Positions 45,401-55,825 of a stretch of DNA of 64,000 nt are shown here, one piece after another. Position 1 is the stretch's first letter. Each line of letters starts with the position of its first letter. The notes under the pieces were generated by a model. The model was not told where the DNA came from. It made no database searches and saw only the letters and a program-made list of their open reading frames with translations. This DNA comes from Nitratireductor thuwali (GTDB lineage Bacteria > Pseudomonadota > Alphaproteobacteria > Rhizobiales > Rhizobiaceae), in the NCBI RefSeq assembly GCF_036621415.1, contig NZ_CP030941.1:3904001-3968000 (forward strand), in the 5' to 3' direction. A program made the translations under genes and the position numbers.

Positions 45401-45948
45401 GGGCGGTGCTGCGTTTCCTCGACATCTACCCGCATGTGGAGGGCGGCCGCATCGATGTGAACATGACCGGCAGCAACGCGCGGCAACTGGCGGGCCAGAT
45501 CAATCTGCTCGATTTCTGGGTGGTCAACGAGCCGCGGCTGGGCTCGCTGGTCGCCGCCACCAAGGAGGCCGGGCGGGGAGGCGAGCAGGTGGACGTATCC
45601 CGCGTCCGCTTTGAGCGCGGCGCGGCGATCATCTCGCGGAACGGCGGTGCGCTGAGCCTGGAAGACGGCGTCCTGCGCGGCCCGCTGATCGGCTCGACCT
45701 TCCAGGGCACGCTCTATGACGCTGACGACAACATGGCCATCACGGGCACGTTCATGCCGCTCTACGGCATCAACCGCATATTTGGCGAGATACCGCTGTT
45801 CGGCCAGATCCTGGGCAATGGCCGCGACCGCGGGCTGATCGGCATCACCTATCGCCTCAGCGGCAAGCTCGAAGACCCGTCGCTGCAGATCAACCCGATA
45901 TCAGCCATCGCCCCCGGCATCTTCCGGCAGATTTTCGAATACCGCTGA
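42496..45948 (+). CDS. AsmA-like / DUF3971 envelope protein
   Basis: This large protein of up to 1150 residues has an N-terminal membrane anchor (LRWAAATLVAIPLCVVLAVAG) and a long beta-rich periplasmic part. The DUF3971 block is in the middle (HVADLPTAHAKQLWPWFA, then RWTLANLFGGRV) and an AsmA-like C-terminal region lies at the end (GSTFQGTLYDADDNMAITGTFMPL). AsmA/TamB/YhdP proteins are bridge-like lipid carriers between inner and outer membranes. The start is uncertain: TTG 42592 or GTG 42595 would fit better with homologues, since an 11-bp inverted repeat lies within the first codons of the long form. Confidence 0.85.
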   Translation: MVLGIRPIIPLAAGKSPARQEAARALDRVTETLVEHKKDDHEEVLFKRSEIAPLESYPSACRKTVRCLRPKLRWRLLRWAAATLVAIPLCVVLAVAGFSLIGIDAIGNERLRAQAEAAIERVAGFDVGVSLGELRLRPGRFSLLALEIADARIVRAADGAEIAEAGTLRVGVKVLPLFGGRLELSGITLADAELSPAEVPLLQLGAMGVGTGSAIAPADVQQAVFGTIRRAFSLTEDSGVRRVMLSNVSLRTATGQKVPHLVVERLELVRDSATSIDFSGEALYRGRPLGYQGSAVRGTGGAIERLQVAFEADGRSNTGTPGVGVVEFVLTGREMGPEQPGLLSAVAQARDILLRIEDEELAVEEASLSVGFGDGDEAFSVIGARMRMARTTLNLKGTFGPSEQSANGGPLYDFDLVSRDTVVAPEDSTEPPLPLALRLSGQVDPAASRVTAHEIDIRTSGGEVTASASVTVPQGQSPGLRLAVHVADLPTAHAKQLWPWFAASGARRWTLANLFGGRVKNSDLRLNVPPGRLGNGVPLGREEVIGRFTLSGTRFDVAGAIPPVRDGEGWVEFRGTDVEVGLSAGTIFMPGGRMVDASNGRLVIDSAHVKPRIGKLEIDVAGDAPAMVELASYEPIAASRFHSLEPDEVTGKVKGHISADIPLQDGIAARDLAWKVALDYEDLAISQPFEGQKVANANGSLLVAPDRAEIEAQADLNAVPARLSIVQPLGGSDVERKRRVELSMDDAARERMFPGLGVFVTGPFKVTYEEQGADAAKKITAALDTARLSVPWIGWRKGAGIPATATFTMSEKDGVTELSDFQLTGESFSVAGLVRLKEGRLAEARFDRVRLTRNDDYRASISSTGNGYAVNVKGAAFDARSLIKESLSDETSGGKAADSTPIELVADMDTAIGFNGETLTNVAVRYSGNSSSASRASIRGATGGFGSIAFEKETGGNGHVLRMSSDNAGAVLRFLDIYPHVEGGRIDVNMTGSNARQLAGQINLLDFWVVNEPRLGSLVAATKEAGRGGEQVDVSRVRFERGAAIISRNGGALSLEDGVLRGPLIGSTFQGTLYDADDNMAITGTFMPLYGINRIFGEIPLFGQILGNGRDRGLIGITYRLSGKLEDPSLQINPISAIAPGIFRQIFEYR

Positions 45949-45959
45949 GTTCGGCGCGC

Positions 45960-47213
45960 CTATTCCGGCCGCACCAGCATGTGCTTCTTCTTGCCGAGGG
46001 ACAGCTTGATGACGCCGTCGCCGGTCAGGTGCTGCGTCGACACGACCACGCGCTCGTCCGACACCGGCTCGTCGTTGATGCGCATCGCGCCGCCCTTCAC
46101 ATGCCGCCGCGCCTCGCCATTGGACGCGGCAAGGCCTGCTGTGACGAACAGCGAGAGGACGCCGATCCCCGCCTCCAACTGGCCGCGCGGAATGCCGACG
46201 GCGGGCAGGGATCCGGCAAGCGCTCCTTCCTCGAAGGTCTTGCGGGCCGTTTCGGCGGCCTCTTCCGCCGCTTCGCGCCCGTGCAGCATCGCCGTCACCT
46301 CGGTGGCGAGCACCTTCTTTGCCTCGTTGATCTCGGCGCCGCCCAGCGCCTCCAGACGGGCGACCTCGTCCATCGGCAGCGTCGTGTAGAGCTTCAGGAA
46401 GCGCCCCACGTCGGCATCTTCCGTGTTGCGCCAGAACTGCCAGAAATCATAGGCGCCCAGCAATTCCGGATTGAGCCACACGGCACCGTCGACGCTCTTG
46501 CCCATCTTGGCGCCCGACGCCGTTGTCAGCAGCGGCGACGTCAGCGCGTAGAGCTGCGGCGTGCCCATGCGGTGGCCGAGATCGATGCCGTTGACGATGT
46601 TGCCCCACTGGTCGGAGCCGCCCATCTGGAGCCGGCAGCCATAGCGCTTGCTGAGTTCGACGAAGTCGTAAGCCTGCAGGATCATGTAGTTGAATTCGAG
46701 GAAGGAAAGCGACTGCTCCCGGTCGAGCCGCGTTCTCACCGAATCGAACGACAGCATGCGGTTGACCGAGAAATGCCGGCCAACATCGCGCAGGAACGAG
46801 ATGTAGTTGAGGTCGAGCAGCCAGTCCGCGTTATTGACCATCAGCGCATCGGTCTTGCCCTCGCCGAAGCTGAGGTAGTTGGCGAAGACTTGTCTGATGC
46901 CGGCTATGTTGCCGGCGATCGTCTCGGGCGTCATCAGCTTGCGGGCCTCGTCCTTGAAGGACGGATCGCCTACCATGCCGGTGCCGCCGCCCATCAGGGC
47001 GATGGGCTTGTGGCCGGTCTTCTGCATCCAGTGCAGCATCATGATCTGCATGAGGCCGCCCACATGCAGGCTGGGCGCGGTCGGGTCGAAGCCGATATAG
47101 CCCGTCACCGTCTCGCGCGAAAACAGCTCATCCAGCCCCTGATCGTCGGAGGTCTGCTGAATAAAGCCGCGCTCGGACAGGGTGCGCAGAAAATCGGACT
47201 TGAACTTCGGCAT
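45960..47213 (-). CDS. tyrS: Tyrosine--tRNA ligase
   Basis: This 417-residue class I synthetase attaches tyrosine to tRNA-Tyr. It shows [20 protein letters not shown] with the HIGH-type [18 protein letters not shown], the tyrosine-binding block [18 protein letters not shown], and the KMSKS loop as KMGKSV. An S4 RNA-binding domain ends the protein ([14 protein letters not shown]). It is convergent with the DUF3971 gene; stops are 11 bases apart. Confidence 0.96.
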   Translation of the reverse strand: MPKFKSDFLRTLSERGFIQQTSDDQGLDELFSRETVTGYIGFDPTAPSLHVGGLMQIMMLHWMQKTGHKPIALMGGGTGMVGDPSFKDEARKLMTPETIAGNIAGIRQVFANYLSFGEGKTDALMVNNADWLLDLNYISFLRDVGRHFSVNRMLSFDSVRTRLDREQSLSFLEFNYMILQAYDFVELSKRYGCRLQMGGSDQWGNIVNGIDLGHRMGTPQLYALTSPLLTTASGAKMGKSVDGAVWLNPELLGAYDFWQFWRNTEDADVGRFLKLYTTLPMDEVARLEALGGAEINEAKKVLATEVTAMLHGREAAEEAAETARKTFEEGALAGSLPAVGIPRGQLEAGIGVLSLFVTAGLAASNGEARRHVKGGAMRINDEPVSDERVVVSTQHLTGDGVIKLSLGKKKHMLVRPE

Positions 47214-47311
47214 TTGCGATGTCCCGCTGGAGGGATGGGGGATTGGAGGCGAGTGCGTTTAGCACCCATTTCGGCCAGCGCACAAGCATTTGAGGAAGCG
47301 GCGGGCCAGGC

Positions 47312-47953
47312 TCAGCCCTCGATCCCGCCATAGTCCCGGACCAGCCCGGCCATGGCGTCGTTGCGCTCGTCGCGGTATCCCTTGGCCACGCCCGCGCGGT
47401 CTTCGACCGGCCTGTTCTGGCTGACCTTCCATTTGCCCTCGATCGCCTCGACCTTGATGCGCAGGCCGATGATGCCCTTCATCTGGGCCTCGATGAAGTT
47501 TTCCGGCGCATCGCCGACCTGCCAGGCGGCAGCGCGGCCGGATTCGTGCCGGCCGGTCAGCGCCTCGATCTGCGCGCGCAGCCAGTCGCGGTCGTCGATG
47601 ATCTCGGCCGGGCCGCGCACCTGCACGATGGCATAGTTCCAGGTCGGCACCACCTTGCCGGTCTGCTTCTTCGTCTCGTACCAGGAAGGCGTTACATAGG
47701 CCTGCGGACCCTGGAAGACGACGAGGACCGGCGTATCCGGCTGCTCGCCCATCACCCGCCATGCCGGGTTGGCCTTCGACAAGTGGGCGCGCAGAACGGC
47801 GGGCTGCCCTTCGGGCGTGTCGAGAAGAAACGGAATGGGATTGGCGATCGGGCCTTGCGGACCGTTGCAGACCAGCAGCCCCAGCGGATGGGCGCGGATG
47901 AGCCCGTGCAGGATCTCGGGGCGCGTCTCCTTGAAGTGCGGCGGCTGGTACAT
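47312..47953 (-). CDS. FMN-binding negative transcriptional regulator (PaiB-like)
   Basis: This 213-residue protein of the PaiB/split-barrel flavin-binding family starts MYQPPHFKETRPEILHGLI, a family hallmark. It contains ANPIPFLLD, YVTPSWYETKKQTGKVVPTWNY and MKGIIGLRIKVEAIEGKWK. In Bacillus PaiB is linked to protease and sporulation control, but in alphaproteobacteria the role is unknown. It is 12 bases downstream of the alpha/beta hydrolase gene on the same strand, so the two may be co-transcribed. Confidence 0.88.
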   Translation of the reverse strand: MYQPPHFKETRPEILHGLIRAHPLGLLVCNGPQGPIANPIPFLLDTPEGQPAVLRAHLSKANPAWRVMGEQPDTPVLVVFQGPQAYVTPSWYETKKQTGKVVPTWNYAIVQVRGPAEIIDDRDWLRAQIEALTGRHESGRAAAWQVGDAPENFIEAQMKGIIGLRIKVEAIEGKWKVSQNRPVEDRAGVAKGYRDERNDAMAGLVRDYGGIEG

Positions 47954-47965
47954 GGGTCCCTGTCC

Positions 47966-48640
47966 TTATCTGATCCGTTTCGGCCTCGGCTCGGCCAGTT
48001 CGCCGGCCAGGCGCCGGTCGAGATATTCCGAGCATTCCTCGATCAGCTCATCCGCGCAGTTGGTGTAGAAGTGGTTGGCCTCGGGCATGATCTTCTGCGT
48101 GATCGTGATGCCCTTCTGGGACTGGAGCTTGTCGACCAGGGTCTGCACGTCCGCCGGCGGAGCCACCTTGTCCGCGCCGCCATGGATGATCAGGCCGGAT
48201 GAGGGGCAGGGGGCCAGGAAGGAGAAATCGTATATGTTCGGCTGCGGCGAGATCGATATGAAGCCCTCGATCTCCGGCCGGCGCATCAGGAGCTGCATGC
48301 CGATCCAGGCGCCGAAGGAATAGCCCGCGACCCAGCAGCTTTTCGAATCGGGATGCAGCGACTGAACCCAGTCGAGCGCGGCGGCCGCGTCCGACAATTC
48401 GCCCGTACCATGATCGAAAACGCCCTGGCTGCGGCCGATGCCGCGGAAATTGAAGCGCAGCGTGGTGAAATTGCGCTGCTGGAACATGTAGAAGAGATCG
48501 TAGACAATCTTATTGTTCATCGTGCCGCCGAACTGGGGATGCGGATGCAGGATGAGCGCGATCGGCGCGTTTTTTTCCTTGGAGGGCTGATAACGGCCTT
48601 CCAGACGGCCGGCAGGACCGGTAAAAATGACCTCTGGCAT
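47966..48640 (-). CDS. Alpha/beta hydrolase (dienelactone hydrolase-like, small)
   Basis: This 224-residue protein has the alpha/beta hydrolase fold. The oxyanion region is LHPHPQFGGTMNN, the nucleophile elbow GYSFGAW (Ser), a late Asp in IHGGADKVAPP and the catalytic His in PEANHFY. This set is typical of the conserved bacterial group that includes YfhR/CocE-like small hydrolases; the substrate is unknown. The start is taken at MPEVIFTGPAGRLEGRY; the frame extends 20 codons further upstream without homology. Confidence 0.88.
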   Translation of the reverse strand: MPEVIFTGPAGRLEGRYQPSKEKNAPIALILHPHPQFGGTMNNKIVYDLFYMFQQRNFTTLRFNFRGIGRSQGVFDHGTGELSDAAAALDWVQSLHPDSKSCWVAGYSFGAWIGMQLLMRRPEIEGFISISPQPNIYDFSFLAPCPSSGLIIHGGADKVAPPADVQTLVDKLQSQKGITITQKIMPEANHFYTNCADELIEECSEYLDRRLAGELAEPRPKRIR

Positions 48641-48871
48641 ACTTACTCCGCTTGGGCAGGGCGTTCCTGGTGCTCGGTTGGCGTGGCCGACCGGGGCCAC
48701 TTGACGCCGGGCTTATGCCTCCATAGAAGCTACTTTAGAACAGTTCAAAACTGGGTGGCGTAGCCTCCCGTGGCAAGCCGCGTAAATAGGACGGCTGGCC
48801 TTGAAGATTCAAGGAAATAACGCCACCGCCGCCACAAATATGGCAAGAAGCGCCAAAGCATCGCGAAGGAT

Positions 48872-50047
48872 ATGATCACAAAGCGCATCTATCTCGACCA
48901 TAATGCCAGCGCACCGCTCGTTCCTGCGGCGCGGGCGGCGATGCTGGATGCGCTGGAGATCGACGCCAACCCGTCATCGGTGCACGGCGAAGGACGGCAG
49001 GCGCGGCGCCTGGTCGAAGAGGCCCGCCGCGCCGTCGCGGCGCTGGTCAACGCCAAGGCCGAGCATGTGGTTTTCACCTCCGGCGCGACGGAGGCTGCGA
49101 CAACGCTGCTGACGCCCGGCTGGACCATGGGCCGTTCGCCTTTGGCCTTCTCCCGGCTTTATGTGAGCGCGGCCGAACATCCCTGCCTGCTGTCGGGAGG
49201 GCGTTTCGCGCCGGATGCGATCACCATCCTGCCGGTTCTCGAAAGCGGCTTGCTCGATCTGGCGGCGCTGAGCGATGCGCTGAAGGCGCATGACCGGTCG
49301 AAGGGGCTGCCGCTTGTCGCCATCCATGCGGCCAATAACGAGACGGGGGTCATCCAGCCGGTTGACGCCATCGGTGCCCTCGCGCGCGCGGCGGGCGCGA
49401 CGCTCATCGTCGATGCGGTTCAGGCAGCCGGGAGGATTGCTGTAGATATCTCAAGCGGTTACGGCGATTTTCTGATTCTTTCCTCGCACAAGATCGGCGG
49501 CCCGAAGGGGGCAGGCGCCATTGTCGGCGCCTCCGACCTCATGATGCCCGGCGCGCTGGTTCGCGGCGGCGGCCAGGAAAAGGGCCATCGCGCGGGAACA
49601 GAGAATGTCGCGGCGATTGCCGGCTTTGGCGCGGCGGCGCGCATCGTGCGCGAGGGGCTGGCGGCGATACACGATGTCGAAGCGCTGCGCGATGCGTTCG
49701 AGGAAGCCGTCCTGGAACTGATCCCGGATGCCGAAATACACGGACGCGGCGCGCCCCGGCTGCCCAATACGGTTTTCTTCACCATTCCGGGGCTGAAGGC
49801 GGAGACGGCGCAGATCGCCTTCGACCTGGCCGGCATCGCCCTTTCGGCGGGGTCGGCCTGCTCGTCCGGCAAGGTCGGGCCGAGCCATGTGTTGAAAGCG
49901 ATGGGCAAGGGCGAGGACGCGGGCGCGCTGCGCGTGTCCATCGGCGCGCGGACCGGCCCCGACGATCTCGACGCCTTCAAGACGGCCCTTGGCAAAATCG
50001 CGCAAGACGGCCCTTGGCAAAATCGCGGCCAGACGGCGAAACAATGA
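48872..50047 (+). CDS. Class I cysteine desulfurase (IscS/NifS-like) leading the suf operon
   Basis: This 391-residue PLP enzyme removes sulfur from cysteine for Fe-S cluster assembly. It begins IYLDHNASAPL, and has the PLP lysine in ILSSHKIGGPKGAG and the active cysteine in the mobile loop SAGSACSSGKVGPSHVLKAMG, a class I pattern. The 3' end carries a perfect tandem duplication of 25 bp (49978-50002 and 50003-50027), which shifts the frame and replaces the last residues with DGPWQNRGQTAKQ. It lies 185 bases upstream of sufB and probably supplies sulfur to the SUF system beside SufS. Confidence 0.9.
   Translation: MITKRIYLDHNASAPLVPAARAAMLDALEIDANPSSVHGEGRQARRLVEEARRAVAALVNAKAEHVVFTSGATEAATTLLTPGWTMGRSPLAFSRLYVSAAEHPCLLSGGRFAPDAITILPVLESGLLDLAALSDALKAHDRSKGLPLVAIHAANNETGVIQPVDAIGALARAAGATLIVDAVQAAGRIAVDISSGYGDFLILSSHKIGGPKGAGAIVGASDLMMPGALVRGGGQEKGHRAGTENVAAIAGFGAAARIVREGLAAIHDVEALRDAFEEAVLELIPDAEIHGRGAPRLPNTVFFTIPGLKAETAQIAFDLAGIALSAGSACSSGKVGPSHVLKAMGKGEDAGALRVSIGARTGPDDLDAFKTALGKIAQDGPWQNRGQTAKQ
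49978..50027 (+). repeat. Perfect 25-bp tandem duplication inside the cysteine desulfurase 3' end
   Basis: Two adjacent identical 25-base units (49978-50002, 50003-50027), beginning CAAGACGGCCC. As 25 is not a multiple of three, the second copy is read in another frame. Removing one copy would give a C-terminus KIAARRRNNEAAA and a stop at a nearby position, so the duplication looks recent. Confidence 0.9.
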
Positions 50048-50232
50048 GGCGGCGGCATGAATTTGCGCTCTATAGCCCAAACTTCACCTTGTCTGGCTCA
50101 ATAAAGTGGAGAAGAAGACACATATTTTCGGGTGATGGCAGTGAAGTCCGCACCGGGACTTACTAAATAGGGCGTAAGGCGTCCGACATGGAAGCGGCCG
50201 AACCTTGAATTCGGCATGAAGGAGAAATGCTG

Positions 50233-51765
<1,533 letters not shown>

Positions 51766-51794
51766 TCGGCACTGAATTTTGGGAAGATAAAGAC

Positions 51795-52550
51795 ATGCTT
51801 GAAATCAAGAACCTGCACGCCCGTATCGCCGAGGACGGCACTGAAATCCTGCGCGGCGTAAACCTGTCCGTGAAGGCGGGGGAGGTGGCCGCCATCATGG
51901 GGCCGAACGGCTCCGGCAAGTCGACGCTCTCCTATGTGCTGGCCGGGCGCGAGGACTACGAGGTCACCGAGGGCGACATTCTTTACAACGGGGAATCGAT
52001 CCTCGAGATGGACCCGGCCGAGCGCGCCGCCGCCGGCCTGTTTCTGGCCTTCCAGTATCCGATGGAGATACCGGGCGTGGCGACCATGGAATTCCTGAAG
52101 GTTGCGGTGAATTCGCAGCGCAAGGCGCGCGGGGAGCCCGAGCTGAAGATTCCCGAAATGCTGAAGCGGGTCCGCCAGGCGGCCGACGAGCTGGACATGG
52201 ACATGGCCATGCTCAAGCGGCCGCTCAATGTGGGTTTTTCCGGCGGTGAGAAGAAGCGCGCCGAAATCCTGCAGATGAAGCTGCTGGAGCCGAAGCTGTG
52301 CGTGCTGGACGAGACGGATTCGGGCCTCGACATCGACGCGCTCAAGATCGTGGCCGATGGCGTCAACGTGCTGCGCTCTCCCGATCGGGCGATTGTCGTG
52401 ATCACCCATTACCAGCGCCTGCTCGACTACATCGTGCCCGACAGCGTTCACGTGCTCTACAAGGGGCAGGTGATCAAGTCCGGCCAGAAGGAGCTGGCGC
52501 AGGAGCTCGAGAAGAACGGCTATGCCGGCATCGTCAACGAAGCGGCCTGA
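51795..52550 (+). CDS. sufC: Fe-S cluster assembly ATPase SufC
   Basis: This 251-residue ABC-type ATPase of the SufBC2D complex has Walker A GPNGSGKST (about residues 36-44), a signature FSGGEKKRAEILQMK and Walker B LCVLDETDSGLDIDALK. It is soluble and does not transport; ATP use drives structural change in SufB/SufD. The sufD start lies ten bases after its stop. Confidence 0.96.
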   Translation: MLEIKNLHARIAEDGTEILRGVNLSVKAGEVAAIMGPNGSGKSTLSYVLAGREDYEVTEGDILYNGESILEMDPAERAAAGLFLAFQYPMEIPGVATMEFLKVAVNSQRKARGEPELKIPEMLKRVRQAADELDMDMAMLKRPLNVGFSGGEKKRAEILQMKLLEPKLCVLDETDSGLDIDALKIVADGVNVLRSPDRAIVVITHYQRLLDYIVPDSVHVLYKGQVIKSGQKELAQELEKNGYAGIVNEAA

Positions 52551-52560
52551 GGTGCGTGAC

Positions 52561-53826
52561 ATGAACGTTATCACGCAGATGAAGCGGACGGCGGCCGAGG
52601 ATGCGCTGATCGACAGCTATGACGTGCGCGCGGCGGATCTGCCGGGCGATGCCAAGGTGACGGTCAAGCGCGACGAGGCGGTTGAGCTGCTGAAAAGCGG
52701 CCTGCCGACGCGCAAGGTGGAAGCCTGGCACTACACGGATTTGCGCCGTCTTCTGGCCTCGGTGCCGGCGTTCGACCTGGAAGCCTATGCCGAGCCGGTG
52801 GAACCTCTGCTCGCCGGCGCTTCGGTGCTGCCGGTGCTGAACGGCGTGGCCGGGCGGGCGGCGGCGCCCGACGGCGCCAGGCTCGCAAGCTTTGCCGAGG
52901 GGCTGGCCTCCGGAGAGTTCGCCGCCCTTCTGGGCTCCTCCGGCCATGACGACCCCGTCTCGGCCATCAACTCGGCCCTCGTCGCCGACGGTTTCGTGCT
53001 GGATATTCCGGCCGGCGTGGAACTGGCCCAGCCGGCCGAACTGCAGAACGTCCATGGCGGCGGCCAAGCCCATTCGCGCTTTGTCGTTCGGGCGGGCGCC
53101 GGCGCAAAAGCCGCCATCATTGAACGCCAGACCGGCAAGGGCGCGGCACTCGTCTCCTCGATCAGCCATCTCGATGTCGGCGACGATGCCGAGATCAGCT
53201 ATCTGATCATTCAGGAGCAGCCGCAGGATGTGAGCCATTTGGGCCAGATCAACATCCGCATCGGCAAGGGCTCCAGCCTCACGCTGTTCGTCATGAACAC
53301 CGGCGGCAAGCTGGTGCGCCAGGAAGTGCGCGTGGTGGCCGCCGGCGAGGGCTCGCAGTTCAAGCTGCGCGGCGTCAACCTCCTGTCGGGAGACAGCCAC
53401 ACCGACGTGACCATGGTGCTGGACCATCTGGCGCCGCAGACCGTCTCGACCGAGACGTTCCGCAACGTCGTCACGGGCAAGGCGGAAGGCGTGTTCCAGG
53501 GGCAGATTCGGGTGGCCCGCGATGCCCAGAAGACAGACGCGAAGATGGCCTGCAACACGCTGCTGCTTTCGGATGAAGGTTCGTTCTCCTCCAAACCGGA
53601 ACTCGAGATCTTCGCCGACGACGTGGCCTGCGGCCATGGCGCGACGGTGACCGAGATCGAGCAAGACCATCTGTTCTATCTCATGGCCCGCGGCATCAGC
53701 GAGAAGGTGGCCCGGGGGCTGCTGGTCAAGGCCTTTGTCGCCGAGGTGATCGAGGAACTGGAAGACGAGGCCGTCGTCGAAGCGCTGGAGGTAAAGCTCG
53801 ACGCGTGGTTCGCCGAGCACGGGTAA
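52561..53826 (+). CDS. sufD: Fe-S cluster assembly protein SufD
   Basis: This 421-residue partner of SufB has the beta-helical core with SRFVVRAGAGAKAAIIERQTG, the block RGVNLLSGDSHTDVTMVLDHLAP and a conserved FRNVVTGKAEGVFQGQIRV; the end ARGISEKVARGLLVKAFVAEV is shared with SufB. It also bears the N-terminal GLPTRKVEAWHYTDLR typical of SufD. The start MNVITQMKR at 52561 is used. It is followed by sufS after 184 bases. Confidence 0.95.
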   Translation: MNVITQMKRTAAEDALIDSYDVRAADLPGDAKVTVKRDEAVELLKSGLPTRKVEAWHYTDLRRLLASVPAFDLEAYAEPVEPLLAGASVLPVLNGVAGRAAAPDGARLASFAEGLASGEFAALLGSSGHDDPVSAINSALVADGFVLDIPAGVELAQPAELQNVHGGGQAHSRFVVRAGAGAKAAIIERQTGKGAALVSSISHLDVGDDAEISYLIIQEQPQDVSHLGQINIRIGKGSSLTLFVMNTGGKLVRQEVRVVAAGEGSQFKLRGVNLLSGDSHTDVTMVLDHLAPQTVSTETFRNVVTGKAEGVFQGQIRVARDAQKTDAKMACNTLLLSDEGSFSSKPELEIFADDVACGHGATVTEIEQDHLFYLMARGISEKVARGLLVKAFVAEVIEELEDEAVVEALEVKLDAWFAEHG

Positions 53827-54010
53827 GGCGCCTTCGCACCTCCTCGTCGCGAGAGCCTGGGTGCTATCGCAAAGGGGGCGAATGGTGCCCGGGTCGAGGC
53901 GAGGACCGGGCCGTGCGCGGCGATGTTCTTCCGATCGGTCCCGGATAGCCGTCCGGGCTTCCGGAATGACGCCACGGACATTCGGGACGGCAAACAGGAA
54001 GGTTGAGGCA

Positions 54011-55252
54011 GTGGACCAGAAGGTCGAAAACAAGAGCTACGACGTCGAGGCCGTCCGCCGCGACTTCCCGATCCTGGCGCGCGAGGTATACGGCAAGCCG
54101 CTGGTCTATCTCGACAACGCCGCCTCGGCACAGAAGCCGCAGGCCGTTATCGACGCCGTGACCGATGCCTATTCCAACCAATACGCCAATGTGCATCGCG
54201 GCCTCCATTTCCTTTCCAACGCGGCCACCGACGCCTACGAGAAGGCGCGCGAGACCGTGCGGCGCTATCTGAACGCGCCGAGCACGGATGAGATCGTCTT
54301 CACCAAATCGGCGACCGAGGCCATCAACACCGTGGCCCATGGCTATGCCATGCCGCGGATCGGCGAGGGCGACGAGGTGGTGCTGTCGATCATGGAGCAC
54401 CACTCCAACATCGTGCCGTGGCATTTCCTGCGCGAAAGACAGGGCGCAAGGCTGGTCTGGGCACCGGTGGAAGAGGACGGCTCCTTCTCGCTGGAGAAGT
54501 TCGAAGCCTGCCTGAGCGATCGCACGAAGCTGGTGGCCATCACCCAGATGTCCAATGTGCTCGGCACCGTCACGCCGATCGCGGAGATCGTCCGCATTGC
54601 CCATGCGCGCGGCATTCCGGTGCTGGTCGACGGCAGCCAGGGCGCGGTGCACATGCCCGTCGACATGCAGGCGCTGGGCTGCGACTTTTATGTCTGCACC
54701 GGCCACAAGCTCTACGGCCCCTCGGGCATCGGCGTTCTTTATGGCCGCAAGGAGATGCTTGCGCAGATGCGGCCGTTTCAGGGCGGCGGCGAGATGATCG
54801 AGGACGTGACGGAAGACGATGTCACATATAACGATCCGCCGCACCGTTTCGAGGCGGGAACGCCGCCGATCGTGCAGGCGATCGGCCTTGGCGCGGCGTT
54901 GGAATATATCGAGCGGCTCGGCCGCGAGAACATCGCCGCCCACGAAGCCGACCTTGCAAAATACGCCCATGAACGGCTCGGCCAGATCAATTCGATGCGC
55001 ATTTTCGGCACCGCGCCGGGCAAGGGCGCCATCCTGTCCTTCGAGCTGAAGGGCATCCACGCGCACGACGTTTCGATGGTGATCGACCGCTCGGGCGTGG
55101 CCGTCCGCGCCGGCACGCACTGCGCCCAGCCGCTTCTGAAACGACTGGGCGTGACCTCGACATGCCGTGCCTCATTCGCCATGTATAATACACGGGCCGA
55201 GGTGGACGCCCTGGCCGAAGCGCTCGACAAGGCACGCAAATTTTTCGGCTGA
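54011..55252 (+). CDS. sufS: Cysteine desulfurase SufS (class II)
   Basis: This 413-residue PLP enzyme supplies persulfide sulfur to the SUF scaffold. It has DFPILAREVYGKPLVYLDNAA near the N-terminus, the MEHHSNIVPW block, the PLP lysine in CTGHKLYGPSGIGVLYG and the active Cys in VRAGTHCAQPLLKRLG, a class II pattern. GTG 54011, preceded by AGGAAGG, is chosen; the frame extends upstream without homology. No sufE gene is visible near. Second cysteine desulfurase of the operon. Confidence 0.94.
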   Translation: MDQKVENKSYDVEAVRRDFPILAREVYGKPLVYLDNAASAQKPQAVIDAVTDAYSNQYANVHRGLHFLSNAATDAYEKARETVRRYLNAPSTDEIVFTKSATEAINTVAHGYAMPRIGEGDEVVLSIMEHHSNIVPWHFLRERQGARLVWAPVEEDGSFSLEKFEACLSDRTKLVAITQMSNVLGTVTPIAEIVRIAHARGIPVLVDGSQGAVHMPVDMQALGCDFYVCTGHKLYGPSGIGVLYGRKEMLAQMRPFQGGGEMIEDVTEDDVTYNDPPHRFEAGTPPIVQAIGLGAALEYIERLGRENIAAHEADLAKYAHERLGQINSMRIFGTAPGKGAILSFELKGIHAHDVSMVIDRSGVAVRAGTHCAQPLLKRLGVTSTCRASFAMYNTRAEVDALAEALDKARKFFG

Positions 55253-55307
55253 AAGCGCGATTTCCCGCGTTTTTCCGGGTGAAAACCCATGTTTTTGGGG
55301 TGAAACG

Positions 55308-55691
55308 ATGAGCGAAACGACTGAGAACGAGCCGAACGGGGCCGTGGACGCCCAGAAGACGGCATCGGCCATACCCCAGGAGGAGCTGGCGCGCCTGACC
55401 GACGATATCGTCTCGGCGCTGAAGACGGTCTACGATCCCGAGATCCCGGCCGACATCTACGAGCTTGGCCTGATCTACAAGATCGACATCGAGGACGACC
55501 GCTCGATCAAGATCGACATGACGCTGACGGCGCCAGGCTGCCCGGTCGCCGGCGAGATGCCCGGCTGGGTGGAAAACGCGGTGAGCGCGGTGGAGGGCGT
55601 GGGCAATGTCGAGGTCAACATGGTCTTCGACCCGCCCTGGACCCCCGACCGCATGTCGGAAGAAGCGCAATACGCGGTGGGATGGTACTAG
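55308..55691 (+). CDS. sufT: SUF system protein SufT (DUF59/MIP18 family)
   Basis: This 127-residue protein carries a DUF59/MIP18 domain: KTVYDPEIPADIYELGLIYKI, then MTLTAPGCPVAGEMP with the conserved cysteine, and VFDPPWTPDRMSEEA. SufT homologues help Fe-S protein maturation. The first ~25 residues are a variable leader. It lies 55 bases after sufS and 134 bases ahead of sufA, and belongs to the suf operon of alphaproteobacteria. Confidence 0.92.
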   Translation: MSETTENEPNGAVDAQKTASAIPQEELARLTDDIVSALKTVYDPEIPADIYELGLIYKIDIEDDRSIKIDMTLTAPGCPVAGEMPGWVENAVSAVEGVGNVEVNMVFDPPWTPDRMSEEAQYAVGWY

Positions 55692-55825
55692 CCGGCACAA
55701 TGGCCGGTTGCCCTCGATCCCGCTCGATCGCGGGTCTGCGGGTGCTTGCAACCTGCTTCGGACTTGACCATCTTAGGCATGAGAACCTTCCGCGAGTCTT
55801 GACCTCGCAGTGAATGGAGAAGTTT

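Noticed and set aside
44146..45486. 446-codon minus-strand frame within the DUF3971 gene
   Set aside because: No motif and strongly biased His/Arg/Gly composition, typical of antisense of GC-rich genes.
50144..50161. AAGTCC/GGACTT inverted repeat upstream of sufB as an iron or Fe-S regulator site
   Set aside because: The six-base arms are too short to claim, and the sequence does not match the Irr, RirA or IscR operators I know.
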